From NCBI GenBank assembly GCA_025716855.1, contig JAIXMQ010000028.1, forward strand, positions 62,001-126,000: DNA of 64,000 nucleotides. The letters are read 5' to 3'. A program made the translations under genes and the position numbers. The notes under the pieces are model-generated. The model was given only the letters and a program-made list of their open reading frames with translations, was not told where the DNA came from and did no database searches. Positions 23,162-35,779 of this stretch are shown here, in pieces; the first letter of the stretch is position 1; every line of letters begins with the position of its first letter. This stretch comes from Pilaira anomala (Eukaryota > Mucoromycota > Mucoromycetes > Mucorales > Mucoraceae).

Positions 23162-23295
23162 TTATCTTTTCATTTATAAAAATGAAAGAGAGAAAAAAAA
23201 AAAAAAAAAGAAAACATATAATAACTTTTTTCTGGGTCGGCTTATTTTGAGCCGTTAAATGGTATTAGTTTTTATTGAAACCTTTTTAATTTTAT

Positions 23296-23592
23296 TTAAT
23301 AACGAGTTTTCTTAAAAAGGGAGACTTCGATATCTTCATCCTCCTCCTCTTCCTCCTTGTCCTCCTCATGCTCTTCTTTTTTTTCTTTTATTCCTAAACG
23401 TTCATGTAGATCTCGCTTTAAATGGTTTTCGGTAAGCGCATGTCCCATAAAAATATCGTCTTGATCAGACTCATTTTCTACAGGTTGATACTGAACTCGA
23501 CTTCGTTGTAATTGTTGATCTCTTAATATTTCCTTAAGCATATCTACATCTGTTAATGTTAATTTTGCTGATGTAGGTTGACGTAAAAGCAT
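23296..23592 (-). CDS. cdc26: Probable APC/C subunit CDC26 (Apc12)
   Basis: CDC26 is a small scaffold peptide that threads into the TPR superhelix of Apc6/Cdc16 and stabilises the anaphase-promoting complex. The single-exon product has 98 residues (family about 80-120). Its start, MLLRQPTSAKLTLTDVDMLK, fits the CDC26 signature (MLRRKPT..L.L...DI). A second patch, HLKRDLHERLGI, fits the short basic/RIG segment near the end of animal CDC26. The tail is Glu/Asp-rich. It lies 134 bp upstream of the kelch gene on the same strand. A small unrelated acidic protein is the alternative. Confidence 0.62.
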   Translation of the reverse strand: MLLRQPTSAKLTLTDVDMLKEILRDQQLQRSRVQYQPVENESDQDDIFMGHALTENHLKRDLHERLGIKEKKEEHEEDKEEEEEDEDIEVSLFKKTRY

Positions 23593-23821
23593 TTTATTAA
23601 TTGGTAAAAAAGAAATAAAAGAATGGGGAAAAACCCCTTCGAATAAGCTAATATTTTAATTCTTGCGGGAAAGAATCAATTGAGTCACATATATCAGCTC
23701 TTATGTAAAAGGGTACTGAAATTTTATACGCGTACCACATACATATTAAATTATAATAATACCAACTCTTTACACAATCATTTCCTCAAAAAATATAAAA
23801 GGAGCTTGTAAATATTATTGA

Positions 23822-24328
23822 AGTTATGAATATAAAAGAAATTTAAAACGTTCTTCTTCTGTTATCTGTCTCATTGCTCAAAGAATTTCTCACTTTGAAA
23901 AACCTGTATATCATGCGATTGTTCCTGTTGATACTGATCCCAACTTTTTGACTGATTTGAGGCGCGTTGTATTCAGAATGACCATCACCGCTAAAGAAAT
24001 AATTATTCAATGTAATCAGTGCCTAGTCGCTTCTTTCGCTGAAAACAGTCGCACCCTAACACGCTCATAAGTAGAATACCTTTTAATACCCAATACATCC
24101 AATTCATTAAAATCCAAACATTTGCACAGAAAAAGAAAATTTTGCTATCAAGATTTATTATATGATGAACCACTTTGTGATAAAATGACTAGATTTAATA
24201 TGATATATCTTACCATTGACAACACTTATATTGTATGTTTTTCAAAGTTGCTCATTACTTGGATACAGCCTCTTTTCAAGATAAAATACGTAGTCGAACA
24301 AGAGATTATAAGGGTTTTTGGCTCGTGA
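23822..24328 (+). pseudogene. Broken reading frame of an unknown repeated family
   Basis: One frame stays open from 23822 to about 24067 (82 codons), meets one stop, and continues in the same frame to 24328. Typical phrases are HFEKPVYHAIVPVDTDPNF, MTITAKEIIIQCNQCLVASF and LTIDNTYIVCFSKLLITW. The second half belongs to the dispersed R2 family (copies near 2499, 37637, 56453, 56945), and the first half also recurs at 56720-56850 (CAGTGCCTAGTCGCTTC). I do not recognise the protein. Repetition and decay suggest a former mobile-element gene or a dead multigene family. Confidence 0.45.
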
Positions 24329-24329
24329 A

Positions 24330-25290
24330 CATTTGTGTTTTAATTAAAATAGATAAAGAAGAAAAGAAAAGTGATTAATAAATAAACCCGCTGCTTGCAA
24401 TTTATCATGGAGCTCAAGTTTTTTTTTTTTTTTTTTTTTTTTTGTACATTTTTGTGGCAAACATCTTCCTTATCTAATAATTACTTGATGAATTCCATTG
24501 CACTTACATTATCTTTTTACATTACACTCTGACTTTTTCACCTATACTTATAACAGAAATAATATACCTTTCATTGTTTCATTATATGATAGTAAAGAGA
24601 GAAAAAAAATGGGTGGGTGATGGAATTTCTCGTATCAGAAAATTGATATTGATGTAGTTTAATAGCTCTCGTTCACAAATGATACAGTTAATAGCTTCAT
24701 TTATATAAGGTTTTTTTAAAGACTTTTTTTTCTCTTTAGATTGTGGTATATATATATTACTTAATTAATTTGACTGTCTTCATATATCTACTATTCCATT
24801 GTTGAGCACCCTCAGTAGGAATACCGCCTACGTACATGCATAGTGTTACGTCTTTGATTTGACTTCATTTGTGGTGAAAATTGAAGGCGGAGGGTTGCAT
24901 TTTAAAATAGCAATTATTTAGGGAAAGATGCGCACACCATTGTTGCGCACCTTTTTTTTACCAACCCACCACTAACAGGTTTGGACGGAATGAACAAAAA
25001 AAAAAAGGTAATTTATAATTGAATTAAAAAAAACCCCCCTGTTTGTGTGGCGTGTGAAAAAAAACATGTCCGTATGTCGAGTAAAAAAAAAATAAGATAT
25101 TAAAAACAATCAAATGAGTGATTAACGAAACCCCAGTAACAGTCAATCTTTTGATCAGATATTGTAAGACAAGCAAGTTAATTACCGGTAAAAAAATATA
25201 TATATAGTGCGCAGACATGGTACGTGTATCTTTCCACATTATTTAAATAAGTACTCATTTATCATGTTCGAAACGTCTATATTTATTTAC
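24330..25290. repeat. Mixed repeat debris
   Basis: A T-run followed by TGTACATTTTTGTGgCAAA at 24420-24464 recurs at 57070-57104. GGGTGGGTGATGGAATTTCT at 24611-24630 is the reverse-complement end of repeat R1. GCGTGTGAAAAAAAACATG at 25050 recurs at 56652. No coding potential is seen. Confidence 0.5.
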
Positions 25291-25800
25291 CAATGCTGTA
25301 ACATAAGTCCCAATCTACAGTAACGCCAGAGTTACTTCTCCATGCATCTTATATTTAGACGACCAATTAAAATCTTTGCGTTGCAAATTTAAAAGTAAAT
25401 TATCTACAATAGCTGAAGGAAATTCTGATGAAGAAGGGTGTTGGGCAGAAACGTATTTACTGTTTTGGAAAAAGGCTCCACTGAAGAACAATGTTTCCTA
25501 CTGATCTCATCTGTGAACAGAATATACCATTATCTAACATTTTTGAAGTACATTTTTCTTTTACTGGCGTATTTAATATATTTCATTCAATATATTCTTT
25601 TCTTTTACAAATAGTGCACACGAGACTGGGTATAAACAGGTTCCAACAAAGTATAAAAGACAACTGTTGTACTCTCCAAAGTCACCTTCAATTAACTCTT
25701 TTGTAAATATGAAATTATATAACAGGCAAAAAACCTACCTGTGGTATACTGTTATGACAGGCAGCAGCTTAGATTTTTATTTGGAAAGATATTATGTGGT
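25290..25800 (+). pseudogene. Fragmentary coding relic
   Basis: One frame reads KFKSKLSTIAEGNSDEEG then CWAETYLLFWKKAPLKNN before stopping, and further on SAHETGYKQVPTKYKRQLLY. The codons look protein-like, but there is no start and there are several stops. Family unknown. Confidence 0.3.
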
Positions 25801-26688
25801 TTTGTAATCCAAGTAAGTTCATGATTGGTGGTTGCTCTTTACATCAGTGTAACGATAGTTAAAATAAACAAAAAGACTCAACAAAAAAGTGTAATGTATC
25901 ACCTACTACTTTTAAGCTTTCAAAGCCAGTATGAAAGGCTGATATTTTTTTTTAAAAAAAAAAGAGGGGGGGGGTCAAATCTTTACTGTGTTAAATATAT
26001 ACAGCTATTTTGTCAGTAATAAGCTATTAATTCAAATTAGTATTCATAAAACGAATAAAAATAAAATCTACAAGTGTATTTTGATCCACATAGATGTAAC
26101 GAGAGGAATACTTAGAAGTCATTCAGTGACACATTATAGCTTTTGTCTCTCTTCAAATGGGTCATAAGGACTAAAAATCAAAATCCGCCTCCTAAATCGG
26201 CGGAACCTCTTTTCATTTGATGATCCGGGCAAAAAAGGTTTTTTTTTTTTTTTTATTTGACACATGAATACTGTGGCATGAAACCTAGATAATTTGAAAT
26301 ATCAATATTCTTTTTTTTTTTTCAAGAGAGAGTGTCGAGAAGAATCGAGTCTTTTTTTTTTCTTAAAAAAAAGAACAAAAAGAGAGTTAGAAATGAATAA
26401 AGTTTTTAAAGTTACCCGTACCAAACACAAGCTATATAAAAAAAAAAAAAAAAAAGTTGAAATGACAAGAGTACCGAGAAAAAAAAAAATGTCACATTGC
26501 ATTTTTCAATAAAAGATTTACTGGTTTTTTTCTTTCTCAAATGATCAAAAAGAAGCATACATAAAATGCCCAACAATAGATAAAAATTCCTAAGCTTTTT
26601 TTCTCTCCTGGCAATAGACGATTTATAAGATCTCTTTACTATCCGTTACGATATTAAACTATCTCTTTTTGAGTGCATCCTGCTTTTT

Positions 26689-26727
<39 letters not shown>

Positions 26728-26827
26728 TTTTTTTTTCTTCTTGTGTTACAGTCACTGTGATTTAATACTTTTTTTTTTTGGCTTTTTCTTTTTTTAAACT
26801 TCTTTTTCTTTTACCTTCATCATAAAA
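25801..26827. other. Spacer upstream of the Rab6 gene
   Basis: No gene seen. It holds an A-run (26692-26725), T(n)A(n) dyads near 25946-25964, and a C/T-rich stretch at 26767-26820 that probably forms the core promoter/leader of the Rab gene. Confidence 0.45.
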
Positions 26828-27897
<1,070 letters not shown>

Positions 27898-28189
27898 ATC
27901 TCTTATATTTTTATAACTACACTACCTTATACAACTTTTTATCTTTAACTAGATTTTAATAAAAAAAAAATAAACCTTACCTCTTCATGTGCACACAACA
28001 TATTATTGACAGTTTTTGATATTTGGTTACACTCTGGGAATGAAAAAAAAAAAAAAAAAAAAAAAAGAGAAACAAAAGAGTCTAGTGCTACATTCATTTC
28101 GATGTAAACCACTGAAACTCTTCCAATGTGAAAAAAAAAAGTGACGTCCTTTTAAAGCGATAATGCTTGGACGATTGAAATTTCTCATA

Positions 28190-28221
<32 letters not shown>

Positions 28222-28244
28222 CTTTATTTGTGATTATTTTGAAG
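27898..28244. other. Intergenic spacer
   Basis: 3' end of the Rab gene (AATAAA-like signal near 27958-27976), then A- and T-runs (28040-28066 and 28192-28220) ahead of the zinc-knuckle gene. Nothing else seen. Confidence 0.5.
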
Positions 28245-29234
28245 ATGGTATTTGTAGGAAGATCTTGCTTCAAGTGCGGAAAGAGTAACAAAGAAATAAT
28301 AATAAATAAATCGAGATTCATAAAGTGTTCAGTATTAACCTTTTAAAACTATTTAGGTGGGCACTTTGCTGCTGCTTGTGAAGAGCCAGAAAGACTCTGT
28401 TATAACTGTAAGCAACCTGGTCACGTCTCGAATGAATGTACTTCTGAGAAAGTAATTGAAGCAAAGGCTTGTTTCATTTGTGGTGAAAGTAAAAAAAAAA
28501 CGAAATAATGTTTACACGCGCAAGAAGTTAAAGTATTTATTTTATCTTTTTATTTTATCTTAATATAGCTGGACATCTTATTGCTCAATGTCCTGATCGT
28601 GATACCAATCCACCTGCTGCTCGTTGTTATAATTGTCAGCAAACTGTAAGTTAAATAGTCTAGAACAAAATAAAAAATAAGGGGATACACATTAGGTAGT
28701 AATACAAAGATATTTCCTAATATATAGGGTCACTTGGCTAGAGACTGTACAAATGAACCCCAAGCTAGATCAGTCGAGATTCTTGAAGGTGCCGAGAATG
28801 ACAACACGACAACTACAACTCGTGATACCAATAGCTTCCGTGGTAGAGGAAGAGGAAGAGGAAGAGGTGGTAGAGGAAGAGGTGGTAGAGGTGGTAGAGG
28901 TGGATTCAGTAATTCGAGATACGAACCAGTTGTTTGTGAAAATTGTGGGTTAATAAACCATTATGCAAAGGATTGTCAAGCGAGTGATATTTTGTGCTAT
29001 AACTGCAATAAACATGGACATATTGCTCGCGACTGCCCAATCGGACATGAAGTACGCACGGGCGAAAGAACTTTAAAGACTTGTTACAGTTGTGGACAAA
29101 CAGGACATATCGCTCGTAATTGTATTGTAGCAAAAAGAGATAGAGATGATTCTGTTGAAGAAGAAGAATCCGAGTCTGAATCCGATACTGGTTCTGAATT
29201 ACTTACAGACTCTGAATCCGAATCCGATGCTTAA
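28245..29234 (+). CDS. gis2: CCHC zinc-knuckle nucleic-acid-binding protein (CNBP/Gis2/Byr3)
   Basis: Single-stranded RNA/DNA-binding protein acting in translation control and stress granules in yeast (family knowledge). Exons 28245-28284, 28357-28488, 28569-28645 and 28728-29234 give 251 residues. Seven CX2CX4HX4C knuckles are visible: CFKCGKSGHFAAAC, CYNCKQPGHVSNEC, CFICGETGHLIAQC, CYNCQQTGHLARDC, CENCGLINHYAKDC, CYNCNKHGHIARDC and CYSCGQTGHIARNC. An RGG/RGR box (about residues 113-134) lies between knuckles four and five, as in animal CNBP, where it follows the first knuckle. The tail is acidic Glu/Ser/Asp. The first intron interrupts knuckle 1 and the second interrupts knuckle 3. It is longer than yeast Gis2 (153 residues). 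Confidence 0.93.
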
Positions 29235-29485
29235 TCTTTTATTTTTAAATGTTAATAAAGCTTTTTTTTTTTTTACATTGTATAAAAGAGAAAAGGAGGA
29301 GTTTTACTTGCTTTTTTTTTTTGCCATTATTTATTTTAACTCCTCATTGTCGTACAAATGCATTACAACCCCTTTTAAGCATTGTATATTGTTTATCATC
29401 AAAGGAAAAAAAAAAAAAAAAGATATTCTCTTTTCTTCTTTTTTCCAAACTTTTTGTTTTCTTCTTCTTCTTTTTGTCAGTGTGA

Positions 29486-32095
29486 ATGAATAATCTTACT
29501 CAAAAAGGACAACAATTAAGAAGTACAAATAGACCAATATATGGTGCTTCGACAATCACAATCAATAACACAATATATATCTATGGAGGATTTTATAACG
29601 TTGCACCATGGAACAAAGAAGCTCTTTGGAAACTATCCAACACAATTGATGACTTGTATCAAATCGAGACCGATCCCTATGCCTCTCCTGCTGTCATTTA
29701 TCATACTTTAGAAAGTATCGATCATCAAACAATTTATAGTTTCGGTGGACATTTAACTACTCACGATATACTTACGCCTCCAGCTAAAAACGCAACGCAT
29801 GAATTCCTTCGTTACTATCGATTTAATTTTGACCAGTCAAAATGGACTTCCTTACAAAAGAAGAATGGATCGGTGGCGAATGTACCCCTGGAACGATTTT
29901 GGCATACCACTGCACAGTTTAATGGTACCGTCTATCTTTATGGTGGTCTCAATATTACTCATGGAGGATTTCTGGATTTTTGGAAGTATAATCCAGTCAT
30001 CGATCGCTGGATACAACTAAATCAACAAGAAGCTAGGTGTGGACATACCTCTACAATGACAGAGTAAAAATTCTTATTGATAGGTTTTAACTTTTCTATG
30101 TAATTTAAATCTTTTATTTTTTTTATTTATTAGCGAAGGTAAAATGATTATTTTAGGTGGTTTCGATTGTAAAAACGCCTCCTTTTTATCTCCAAAAGAA
30201 AAACCATTGTATTCATTTACCAGTGCAACTATATTTGACTCAAAGACAACACAATGGTATCAACAACCACTTACTGGCGCCATTCCAGCTTCCAGGACAT
30301 TTCATACCGCGATAAAAAGTAATGTTAGTATATTTATTAATTGCATTTAAAAAAAAAAAAAAAAATTAACTTTATATTATATACATAAATATAGAGTAAT
30401 TCAATTATTATTTGTGGGGGTCAAAATCATGCTAAGGAACCTTTCCAAAATTATATGTCAGGGATGCAAATGACAGCAATACTTGATTTAAAGAGTTGGG
30501 AATGGCAGCCTGTATTAAGCTCAGTTTATCAACCGTTTCCGAGCTCGTTTTCAATTTTAACACTAGTAAATAATACAAAAATGGTGTATGGGTTAGGTTT
30601 AAATGGCCATACGGTATATGATGGATTTTATGTATTTGATATACAACAGAGGACATGGATACCTACTGAGTCTAGCATAATCGATGAAACAAATATCTTA
30701 ATTCAACAACAGACACATAACGTATCATCGTATATCGTACTTGCCACCATCTCCATTCTAGGCTGTATTTTAGGTCTTTGTATTATAGTCTGTTGTATAT
30801 GGCACAAGTATCGTATCTTTTTTATAAATCATATGAAATCAGTGATATGGAGTCCAAGAGCAGGAGAACCATTTTGGGCCGAGATCAGTCGCTTATTATT
30901 TCGATTTTGGTTTTTTGCAGTATTCAGTATCACTAGCTGTGTCCTTATCTTACAAGTTAAACAAAGTCCAATTATTCATCAAACACATCGAGAAAATAAC
31001 CGAGAGATGATGACACCTGATATTCGATTTTGTTTTGACGGTTGGGTAGATCAAGCGAGACCTGTGTTGCAATGTACTACGGATTTTGGAAGGTCGTGTG
31101 ATAAGTACCTGATGAATATAACACAACAAGTGAATAAAGAGTTGGATTATTATGGCTCCCAGCTTGATTGTTACTTGTTCTTGGGTGGAGAGCAAATGAA
31201 ATTAGGTAGCCAAAGATCATCAAATTATGGTACAAAATTATATTTTTATTACTATGGTCAGAGCGCAAATCAGTCTGCACTTCATGTAGAGTTTTATCAT
31301 CCTCTGCATGACCCCAATATTCCAACATATGGAATTGATTCAAAAGGTTCGTTTGATGAGTGGTATAGTCCAGATGAGTACGCGAAATTTGTGTCTGGAG
31401 AAAAAATGAATTTAAAGACAAAAAACGTTTATTCCTTAGACCCAGCAAAGATAAGTCAAGTGGGTTACACTTATAAAAGAATTGAAAGAGTGGATCCAAG
31501 CATTTTGAATTATATTGGTTTTAAATCCTATAGAGATACTGTACACGAAGTAGAGACAGTAAAAAAGCATCAAGTAGAAGAGATACCAACGAATAAAAAT
31601 AATTTTCTGGGTGCACTGTATGTATTTCCAACCAGTCAAGATACAATTGTCATGAGAGAACAACATGCATTCACTGTAGTGCATGGAATTGGAATCATAG
31701 GTGGTATATTGGGATTATTAATCGGGCTACAAACCAACGTATTTGGGTATAGACCAAGATCACCTTGGGGAATAATTCATCGCTGGTCGATTGGATTAAT
31801 GACAAGATCTCTTTTGGATGGTTTAAAAAAAAGGTTTTCAAGTGGAGAAGTGTATATACCTATTGTACAGCCTGTTCATCGAAGGTTCTTGGAAAAGGAT
31901 AATAGTACGGATGATCAAACTTTACATGAGGAAACGGAAGAAGAGAGGACACTTCGGTTAGAACAAAGGTTACATGTTTTTGAATACTTGTTTCAGGCTT
32001 ATTATATAAATGATGAAATCTTCCGATCTTGCTGCTCCTCTTCTTCTACAAGGAGCTCATGTAATAAATCCACTTCTGCTAAAAATATCGTTTAA
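29486..32095 (+). CDS. Kelch-repeat multi-pass membrane protein
   Basis: A second kelch protein, not closely similar to the one at 20.5-23.2 kb. Exons 29486-30063, 30134-30323 and 30395-32095 give 822 residues. N-terminal blades show TIYIYGGF, YSFGGH, VYLYGGL, MIILGGFD and SIIICGGQ. Three membrane spans follow: about 367-392 (YIVLATISILGCILGLCIIV), 424-445 (FWFFAVFSITSCVLILQV) and 680-705 (GIIGGILGLLIGLQ), with a large Tyr-rich extracytoplasmic loop between the second and third. The second donor appears to be GTTAGT. An in-frame TGA lies directly before the ATG at 29486, so no signal peptide can be added without an unseen upstream exon. Function unknown; probably cell surface or endomembrane. 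Confidence 0.82.
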
Positions 32096-32688
32096 TCTTA
32101 TCTGATGCTGCAATTAGTAACTACTACTGTTATCACCTTACAAGCTCGTTATATCACTACATTACTCTTAATAAAAGACTGAATTTATCCATTTACATAC
32201 AATACAACAACAGAGTTTTTTTTTTTTTTTTTTGTACAAAACCTTCTTCCACTACTGTCTTTTTTTTTTTTTTTACTTTTAATTATATGTCACTTCAGAA
32301 TCTTCAATTGGTTTATTATAATAACCCTAATACTATATAACAGCTAAGAAATATAGCTCCTATCACATTACTCGTTAATAAATTTATTTTAATAAAGAAA
32401 AAACAACCCAAAACTAAACTTAATTTCTTTCACAAAAATTACCAAAACTTAGTTTTCAAACTTAATACTACCAAATGAGATGAAAGGGATGTCTAATTAA
32501 AAGCGGATGTATTGTAAAAAGAAGTAAAATTTTATTTCACCAGATATCACAATTCTTTTCACAACATAAATTATCCAAAATCAAGCATTAAAAGAATTTT
32601 ATCACGTGTATATCACGTGTATATCACGTGCTTTCCCTTAAATAAAACAGGTTTATAATTTAGTTTTTTTTCAAAATAGCATGAATAA
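32096..32688. other. Spacer between kelch gene and tRNA
   Basis: AATAAAAGA near 32170 is the likely poly(A) signal of the kelch gene. T-runs lie at 32218-32233 and 32261-32274. The only notable sites are the CACGTG boxes listed separately. Confidence 0.5.
32601..32630. promoter_or_regulatory. Three ATCACGTG boxes at 11-bp spacing
   Basis: ATCACGTG occurs at 32601-32608, 32612-32619 and 32623-32630, exactly 11 bp apart. Each contains the palindrome CACGTG, the E-box bound by bHLH factors of the Cbf1/Pho4/USF type. The tRNA-Lys gene starts 58 bp downstream, and no protein gene starts nearby on either strand. Confidence 0.6.
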
Positions 32689-32761
32689 GCCCTGTTAGCT
32701 CAGTTGGTAGAGCGTGGGACTTTTAATCCCAATGTCGAGGGTTCGAGCCCCTCATGGGGCG
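32689..32761 (+). tRNA. tRNA-Lys (UUU)
   Basis: A full cloverleaf can be drawn over 73 nt with no intron. The acceptor stem GCCCTGT pairs with ATGGGGC, followed by discriminator G. The D arm is GCTC-AGTTGGTA-GAGC. The anticodon stem TGGGA/TCCCA encloses loop CTTTTAA with anticodon TTT. The T arm is GAGGG-TTCGAGC-CCCTC. The internal A box (TAGCTCAGTTGG) and B box (GGTTCGAGC) of a Pol III promoter are intact. Confidence 0.97.
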
Positions 32762-32773
32762 CTTCATTCTTTA

Positions 32774-32781
32774 TTTTTTTT
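32774..32781 (+). terminator. Pol III T-run terminator
   Basis: Eight T residues, 12 nt past the end of the tRNA, sufficient for RNA polymerase III termination. Confidence 0.8.
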
Positions 32782-32901
32782 CGTATAAACATTTGAGGTG
32801 CATCTAGTCTTTATTTATGGAAGCTATGTTAATCAAAAGATGTTGTTAGTTTTTGATAGTCTAAGTAGGTTGAAAGATATACGGTGTATAAAATATAGTT
32901 C

Positions 32902-32942
32902 GTGTGAGCACCAGTTCCTGTTTTATAAGTAGAACGACTTAA
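32902..32942 (+). repeat. Short direct repeat, copy 1
   Basis: GTGTGAGCACCAGTTCCTGT then AAGTAGAACGACTTAA. Copy 2 lies at 33312-33350 (GTGAGCACCGGTTCCTGTTG then AAGTAAAAAGACTTAA), about 410 bp away in the same orientation. Confidence 0.7.
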
Positions 32943-33209
32943 AATATTATTATTTATATAATAAAAAAAGGATAAAAATTACAATGAACTATTAAGAAAT
33001 TCAAGGGAATCGATTTTACAATTTAAAAGAAAAATATTATAAAAAGGATCAAATAGGTATTGATAAGATAAATCTTTTTACGATTATTGAATAAAGTAAA
33101 AATTGATTGATTTTATTGTAAGCGTCATTTTTGGGTTCTTATATATTTTTTTTTTAAAAGCGGGGAAATAATTAAGATAATCCTCTTCATGCATTTTCCG
33201 TAGGATGAA

Positions 33210-33228
33210 ATATCCATGGTATGGATAT
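33210..33228. repeat. Perfect 8-bp inverted repeat
   Basis: ATATCCAT-GGT-ATGGATAT. The downstream flank CCGTCGCATGGATAATCC resembles GGATATCATCGCATGGATTA near 2985, so this may be part of a small dispersed element. Confidence 0.6.
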
Positions 33229-33944
33229 TCCGTCGCATGGATAATCCACAGAGAAAAAATTTAGAAAATAGAATTTGCAGTGTAACAATGTGTTGGTAGT
33301 AAATAATAAAAAGTGAGCACCGGTTCCTGTTGGCAAGTAAAAAGACTTAATAAAAGATTAGTCTTTTTGATAAAGATCAAAGAAATGCAGCCATAAAGCT
33401 TAGAAGTAAGAAACGGTTCATTTTTTCGTTGAACCCAGTTTATTGAAATAAAACCGCTCTTTGAAGTTGGAAGGACTGTACGCGACATAATTTTTTTTTT
33501 TTTCTTGCGACATCATTTTGGCAAAAGGTGTATCAAAGAGACCGCCTTTTGAGAAAACAAAAACCACCCTTTAGTGTTGCGCTAACTGTATAGAAACATT
33601 CACATCTGTTTAACTACTTATTATAAATCAACATTGTATGCTATGCCACAGGTTAGGACTCAAATCATACATACAAATTGTTGCTTTTTTGTGTTCTGAC
33701 ACTCTCCAACTCGGGGTTGATAGCGCATAATCTTTTCAACGCTCCAGGTCCTTACATAATTACAGGCACCGGATGAGATAAATTACATGGCAAGAACAGC
33801 ATTTTTTTTTCTCAAAACTGTCAAAAAGATTTAATATGTGTATACTTATTTTCTTCCCGAGACTTTAATTCTTACTTTTACAACATCACGAAGATGGAAA
33901 ATAAAAGATGATCATGTATACATCTATGTACTGATTTCATTTTT

Positions 33945-34480
33945 TTTTCCGGTTTTTAGGACCTAAAAATTGAAATTTGGGTCGAAATATCTTTCTTGTC
34001 AAATTAAAGTTCTTTTATATCAACTCTTCTATTATACAATATGATATAAACAAATGTAGAATATAAAAACGCATCTTTCTATATATTTAAATGTATATAT
34101 TTAGATGTAAAAAATCTACTTGTCCTAACAAAAACTATATCGTTTTCTCACAATAACTATTAATGTTTGCCATTATTAAACTTTAGTTTTAATATGATTA
34201 TAAAGAGCGTGAAATGCTACATACGACATCAAACAGTTAATCTTTAAAACCTTTTTAATACCAAGGTAATATGAAATTTTTTATTTTTGATCCATGGGGG
34301 GAACTGCCTAAAGTTTTAGTTTTCACTTTTTTATGATTTGATTGGCTCAAATTTTTTTTCGCTACAACAAAAAAACTTTGTCATAGTGAGTGATGGAATT
34401 TCTTGTATTAGATGGGTGGCAGAGGTGATTGGCACTTAATAGTACCCTATATATAAGGAAAGTTTATAAGGTATGTCGAA
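33945..34480 (-). repeat. Dispersed repeat R1, copy c
   Basis: Reverse-orientation counterpart of 5560-6190, forming the outer part of the inverted duplication. Shared blocks include TTTGATTGGCTCAAATTTTT (34338), CCTAACAAAAAC (34123) and CTTGTCAAATTAAAGTTC (33996). The last of these matches copy b better than copy a. Confidence 0.65.
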
Positions 34481-34811
34481 TAAAGGTTGGGAGCAAGTAC
34501 TGATTTGAGCTCGTTTTTTAGTGATCAGCTTGTTAATGATGATTACTTTTTTTCCTTCTAGTACTTGAAGCCAAAATAATTTTTAATGCAAAACGAGGAC
34601 AGCAACATCACTTTACCATTTAAAATGACAGAAAAATGATTACTATAATTCCACCAATTAAATTTAAAAGACGAGGTGATTTTGCTTTCATACGCTAAGT
34701 TGCATAAGAGTTTTACTGCTAAAATGAAACGGAGCAATAGATATAAATAAGAAAATTAAATATGCAAAAAGTTTATTTGTTTATTAAATAAATATTTATT
34801 TATATTAAAAA

Positions 34812-35682
34812 ATGTCTGCTACATATGTTGTTACTGGTGCTTCTCGTGGACTTGGTCTCGAGTTCGTAAAGCAAATTTCTTCTAAAGGTCATACCGTAAT
34901 TGCTTTAGCACGTAATCCTGATGCCTCTGAAGGTCTTCAAAAGTTGGTTGATAATAAAAAAGTTTTTGCTTTTAAATTAGATGCTATTGATCAAAACTCA
35001 ATCAAGGTAAAGAAACATGAAGATAAAAAAAAAAAAAAGCATGAATTCATCACATCTTTATCTAACTTGTCCTTTTTTTTTAAAAAAAAAAATAGAGTGC
35101 TGTCGAAGAAATCACCAAAGTTTCTCCCGACGGTGTTGATTATTTAGTTAACAATGCTGGTATCTGTGGAGACGATCAGATCGATATCAAACTAACGTAA
35201 AGTATACATATCATTTGATATAAACCCGTCAAATTAAACCTTTTTACTTTATCAGTCCTGCTAGTAATTATCTCAATGTCTTTAACACTAACGTCGTTGG
35301 CGTTTCCAACGTCACACAAGCATTCATACCTTTACTACGTAAGCGTGGTCAAGAAAAGACAAAGAAGATTGTCAACATTTCTTCTATTCTTGGTTCCATT
35401 ACTCTCATTAACACCATCAGCCCCAGTGGTAAAGGAGCCGCTTATGCTGTTTCTAAAAGTGGTCTTAATATGCTCACTCGTATGTTTGCTAACAGCCTTA
35501 AGCAAGACAATATTGTTGTTTACGCCGCTCATCCAGGCTGGGTTAAAACCGATATGGGTGGTGCTAATGCAGATATTGAGCCCCAAGTATCTATTGAAGG
35601 TTTATTAAAGGTTTTGGAATCTACTACACTCGAGAAATCTGGTTCTTTCTTTAGTTACGATGGCAAGGAACTTCCTTGGTAG
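34812..35682 (+). CDS. Short-chain dehydrogenase/reductase, copy 2
   Basis: Paralogue of the SDR at 4343-5207, with the same exon lengths: 34812-35006, 35096-35196 and 35256-35682 (240 residues). It has TGASRGLG, NNAG and the catalytic YAVSK. Divergence is uneven: residues 1-65 are identical to copy 1, about 20 of roughly 105 differ in the middle (for example GICGDDQIDIKLTPASNYLN against GITGDAKVDIKETPGSNYFD), and only three differ in the last 70. Active-site surroundings differ (YAVSKSG against YCVSKAA), so substrate preference may differ. It converges on SDR 3, 97 bp away. Confidence 0.9.
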
Positions 35683-35779
35683 ATTTTTTTTTAAAATGTC
35701 AAAAATGTCAAAAATAAATATTTCATTCTATTTGTGTAATAACCTTAACTTTATTAAGCATAATTTTTATTGATATTAT

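Larger units (their letters stand above)
32782..33944. other. Gene-free region after the tRNA
   Basis: Holds the two short direct repeats and the palindrome noted above. A 75-codon reverse-strand open frame (33261-33488) is protein-like in places (LPTSKSGFISINWVQRKNEP) but has no recognisable domain or splice partner. I treat it as debris. Confidence 0.4.

Noticed and set aside
26294..26512. Overlapping Lys/Phe-rich frames on both strands
   Set aside because: Translations of T(n) and A(n) runs with a hairpin-like layout; no protein features.
29249..29485. Hydrophobic frame before the second kelch gene as a signal-peptide exon
   Set aside because: Phe-rich from T-runs and separated from the kelch start by an in-frame TGA; no donor/acceptor pair joins them in phase.
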